Origin: Actinomycetota bacterium
GTDB taxonomy: Bacteria > Actinomycetota > Thermoleophilia > Gaiellales > Gaiellaceae
Assembly: GCA_013697465.1 (NCBI GenBank)
Contig: JACCWU010000024.1
Location: forward strand, 1 to 6,956
Direction: 5' to 3'
DNA length: 6,956 bases
Position 1 is the first letter of the stretch; each line of letters starts with the position of its first letter. Under the pieces are notes generated by a model. It was not told the DNA's origin. It did no database searches and was given only the letters and a program-made list of their open reading frames with translations. Made by a program: the position numbers and the translations under genes. Positions 4,723 through 6,956 of this stretch are shown here, one piece after another.

Positions 4723-5717
4723 CAGCGCGCTCCTTTCGTCAGGCTCTGGATCTTCGTCAAGGGATGGGATGCCTGGATGCGCCGAAACGTCCCCGAACGC
4801 GAGCGCATGACGATGGAGTCCGTCTCGACGCGGTCATGAACGACGCGAACGCCCCGTAGGAGCGCTCCGCTCGTCACTCCCGTCGCCGCGACGAACACGT
4901 CGTCGCCTGTTACGAGATCGTCGGTCGTCAGGACCCGGTCGAGGTCGTAGCCGGACTCGGCGAGCTGCTTGCGCTCGTCGTCGTTCCGCGGCCACAGCTT
5001 TCCCTGCATCGCCCCGCCGAGCGACTTGATAGCAGCGGCGGAGATGACGCCTTCGGGCGTCCCCCCGATTCCCATCAAGAGATCGATGCCCGTCCCCTCC
5101 TGCGTGGCGGCGATCGCGGGCGCGACATCGCCGTCGCGGATGAGGTTCACGCGCGCACCCGCCTCGCGCAGCTCGGCGATGAGGTCGTTGTGGCGCTCGC
5201 GCTCGAGGACGACGACGGTCAGGTCGTTTACCTGGACCTCCTTCGCCTCCGCGACACGCTCGAGGTTCTCGGTTGGCGTGGCGTCGATGTCGATCGCATC
5301 CGCCGCGTCGTGCCCGACGGCGATCTTGTCCATGTACAGCGCCGCACCGGGGAAGAACATCGTGCCCCGCTCGGCGACCGCGATCACCGAGATCGCATTG
5401 GGCATGCCGAGCGCCGTCAGCCTCGTTCCCTCGAGCGGATCGACCGCGACGTCGACCTCGGGCCCGGTGCCGTCGCCAACCTCCTCGCCGTTGTAGAGCA
5501 TCGGCGCCTCGTCCTTCTCGCCCTCGCCGATGACCACGACACCGCGCATCGACACCGTGTTGATCATGAGCCGCATCGCGTCGACGGCCGCCTGGTCGGC
5601 GGCATTCTTGTCGCCACGTCCGATCCAGCGCGACGCGAACGTCGCCGCGGATTCGGTCACGCGGACGAGCTCGAGCGCGAGGTTGCGATCGGGGATGGAC
5701 CGGTCGGGCTCGCTCAC
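4722..5717 (-). CDS. glpX: Class II fructose-1,6-bisphosphatase GlpX
   Basis: It hydrolyses fructose-1,6-bisphosphate to fructose-6-phosphate, the committed step of gluconeogenesis. The 331 residues cover the whole family length. Metal and substrate motifs are intact: GRGDKNAAD (33-41), GEGEKDEAPML (64-74), VDPLEGTRL (92-100), GIGGTPEGV (216-224) and ATGVTSGALL near residue 280. The start is GTG 5717; the ATG at 5725 is out of frame and meets a stop after three codons. There is no useful Shine-Dalgarno, but TAGCAT lies exactly where the -10 of a leaderless transcript would be. It is first in an operon with the class I aldolase and the formylglycine-generating enzyme. Confidence 0.95.
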   Translation of the reverse strand: MSEPDRSIPDRNLALELVRVTESAATFASRWIGRGDKNAADQAAVDAMRLMINTVSMRGVVVIGEGEKDEAPMLYNGEEVGDGTGPEVDVAVDPLEGTRLTALGMPNAISVIAVAERGTMFFPGAALYMDKIAVGHDAADAIDIDATPTENLERVAEAKEVQVNDLTVVVLERERHNDLIAELREAGARVNLIRDGDVAPAIAATQEGTGIDLLMGIGGTPEGVISAAAIKSLGGAMQGKLWPRNDDERKQLAESGYDLDRVLTTDDLVTGDDVFVAATGVTSGALLRGVRVVHDRVETDSIVMRSRSGTFRRIQASHPLTKIQSLTKGAR

Positions 5718-5746
5718 ACTCCCATGCTAACGGCGCTCGAACGAGC
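5717..5746 (-). promoter_or_regulatory. Leaderless promoter and dyad of the glpX operon
   Basis: On the minus strand TAGCAT (5729-5724, fits TAnnnT) would place the transcription start on the G of the GTG at 5717, giving a leaderless mRNA. The -35 region is poor (CGTTTT at 17-nt spacing). Between the two lies the dyad GCTCG-AA-CGAGC (5735-5746), well placed for an operator. An inverted copy of its CTCGAACG core occurs at 5785-5792. Confidence 0.45.
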
Positions 5747-5767
5747 AAAACGCCGGTGACATCACCG
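5747..5767 (-). terminator. Probable intrinsic terminator of argS
   Basis: On the minus strand, CGGTGA-TG-TCACCG (5767-5754; realistically a 5-bp stem with a 4-nt loop) is followed by GCG and TTTT (5750-5747). It begins 31 nt after the argS stop and separates argS from the glpX operon. The stem is short, so termination may be partial. Confidence 0.5.
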
Positions 5768-5773
5768 CTTGTG

Positions 5774-5793
5774 ACTCGAGAACGCGTTCGAGT
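5774..5793. repeat. Nested dyad just after argS
   Basis: ACTCGA (5774-5779) and TCGAGT (5788-5793) form an inverted repeat. It overlaps the perfect palindrome GAACGCGTTC (5780-5789). It lies 5 bp after the argS stop on the transcribed strand. It could be a second hairpin ahead of the terminator, or an upstream operator for glpX. Confidence 0.4.
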
Positions 5794-5797
5794 TGCA

Positions 5798-6956
5798 TCA
5801 CATCGTCTCGGGCGCCTCGACCCCGATCAGATCGAGGCAGCGGGCGACGACGAGCTGCGTGGCGCGCGCGAGCGCGAGCCGAAAACCCTCGGACTCGGAG
5901 CCGAGCACGCGGTGCTGGTGGTAGAAGCGGTGGAAGTCGTCGGCCACTCGGATGGCGTAGGTCGGGATCGCGTGCGCGGCTCGCCTCTGCGCCGACTCCG
6001 CCGCGAGCGCTGGAAACTCGAGCAGGCGCTTGACGAGCTCCCGCTCCTCGGTGACCAGGGGCACCGCGAGATCCGCCTTGTAACGATCAGTTGCAAGCCC
6101 CGATTCGCCTGCGTTGCGCAAGATTCCGGCGATTCGGGCATGCGCGTACTGGACGTAGTACACCGGGTTCTTCTGCGTCTTCTCGGCAGCCAGGTCGACG
6201 TCGATCTCCATCGTCTGGTCGTGACCGCGCGAGACGAGGTACCAGCGCGCGGCGTCCACCCCGATCGTGTCGAGAAGCTCGTCGAGAAAGACGACGTCGC
6301 CCCGACGCTTCGACATCTTCTTCGCCTCGCCGCGCTCGACGAGCTGGACGAGCTGGTAGATGAGCACTTCGAGCGAGTCGCGTGGGTGCCCGAGCATCTC
6401 CGCGAGCGCCTGAAGGCGACCGACGTAGCCGTGATGGTCCGCGCCGAGGACGTACACGAGCCGGTCGAAGCCTTTCGCGTACTTGCGGCGCACGTACGCC
6501 GCGTCCGCTGCGAAGTACGTCGGCGTCCCATCCGCGCGAACGAGCACGCGATCCTTGTCGTCGCCGTGCGCGCTCGTCCGGGCCCAGAGCGCTCCCTCCT
6601 CTTCGTACGTGTCGAGCAGCGCGATGGCCTCCGCGATCTCCGCCTCGACCTCGCTCTGCCTCTCCCACGTGTCGAAGCGAATCCTGAAGCGCTCGAGCGT
6701 CGACTCGATCCGCGCGAGCATCGGGGGCACGGGATCCCCCGAAACCGTGGCGAGCTCGTTCAGGTAGTCGCCTTGATACCCGTCCTCGGGCGGATCCTCC
6801 CCGCGGCGAACGGCCTCGACCGAGGCCCGAAAGCGCTCGATCTGCGCCCCGGCGTCGTTGTAGTAGAACTCCCGCTCGACATCGTGGCCGGCGATGGCGA
6901 GGAGCCGTGCGACTGCGTCGCCGTACGCCCCGTTTCGCCCATGGGCGACCGTGAGT
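5798..6956 (-). CDS. argS: Arginyl-tRNA synthetase, C-terminal 385 residues (5' end outside window)
   Basis: A class I aminoacyl-tRNA synthetase that charges tRNA-Arg. The frame is open to the window edge, so the N-terminal part is missing. The visible sequence starts in the HIGH-type signature (LTVAHGRNGAYGDAVARLL), followed by EREFYYNDAGAQ. Next are ADGTPTYFAADAAY, LGADHHGYVGRL, the KMSKS loop as KKMSKRRGD, and YVQYAHARI at the start of the DALR anticodon-binding domain. It ends CLDLIGVEAPETM, the usual ArgS C-terminus, so the 3' end is complete. The signature reads TVAH where many family members have HVGH; I recall TVA-type variants in related actinobacteria. It is followed by hairpins that probably end its transcript before glpX. 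Confidence 0.95.
   Translation of the reverse strand, partial: LTVAHGRNGAYGDAVARLLAIAGHDVEREFYYNDAGAQIERFRASVEAVRRGEDPPEDGYQGDYLNELATVSGDPVPPMLARIESTLERFRIRFDTWERQSEVEAEIAEAIALLDTYEEEGALWARTSAHGDDKDRVLVRADGTPTYFAADAAYVRRKYAKGFDRLVYVLGADHHGYVGRLQALAEMLGHPRDSLEVLIYQLVQLVERGEAKKMSKRRGDVVFLDELLDTIGVDAARWYLVSRGHDQTMEIDVDLAAEKTQKNPVYYVQYAHARIAGILRNAGESGLATDRYKADLAVPLVTEERELVKRLLEFPALAAESAQRRAAHAIPTYAIRVADDFHRFYHQHRVLGSESEGFRLALARATQLVVARCLDLIGVEAPETM

Noticed and set aside
2789..4839. Long plus-strand ORFs opposite the formylglycine enzyme and aldolase
   Set aside because: Arg/Val-rich antisense shadows of well-recognised minus-strand genes, typical of high-GC DNA.

Overview
The window reads as chromosome of a high-GC actinobacterium. 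GC is high throughout, codon third positions are mostly G/C, GTG/TTG starts and stop-start overlaps are common, and two genes appear to be leaderless or nearly so. A eukaryote-type class I aldolase next to a GlpX phosphatase, and an ArgS with a TVAH-type signature, lean towards the Thermoleophilia. That placement is inference.

Right half (2147-6956), almost all on the minus strand. In transcription order it holds argS (5' end outside the window), then an 80-bp intergenic region with a probable terminator, dyads and a promoter. Next comes a tightly coupled operon of glpX (fructose-1,6-bisphosphatase), a class I fructose-bisphosphate aldolase and a formylglycine-generating enzyme. GlpX and the aldolase act on the same metabolite and suit gluconeogenic flux. 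The formylglycine-generating enzyme is an unexpected third member, and no sulfatase is visible. A 26-residue single-pass membrane microprotein with its own hairpin terminator follows. Then comes a small secreted protein whose reading frame is broken at a run of five A residues. It converges on plus-strand genes at a strong stem-loop.

Left half (1-2124) is accessory-like. On the minus strand, an excisionase-like HTH gene with a clear near-leaderless promoter runs directly into a 107-residue Cys-containing protein of unknown function. About 400 bp without a convincing gene follow, including a perfect hairpin and a tandem 9-bp repeat. On the plus strand is a tRNA-Gly(CCC)-like element carrying two extra insertions, followed by a hairpin-rich leader, a 43-residue Lys-rich microprotein, and an 80-residue coiled-coil protein. 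A second, internally deleted copy of the tRNA-like element comes next, and then a second small helical protein of 78 residues.

The two tRNA-like copies, the 22-bp direct repeat of a tRNA 3' end, and the nearby excisionase-like gene suggest the scar of a tRNA-targeted element, or a small family of tRNA-derived repeats. No integrase, IS element or CRISPR array is visible.
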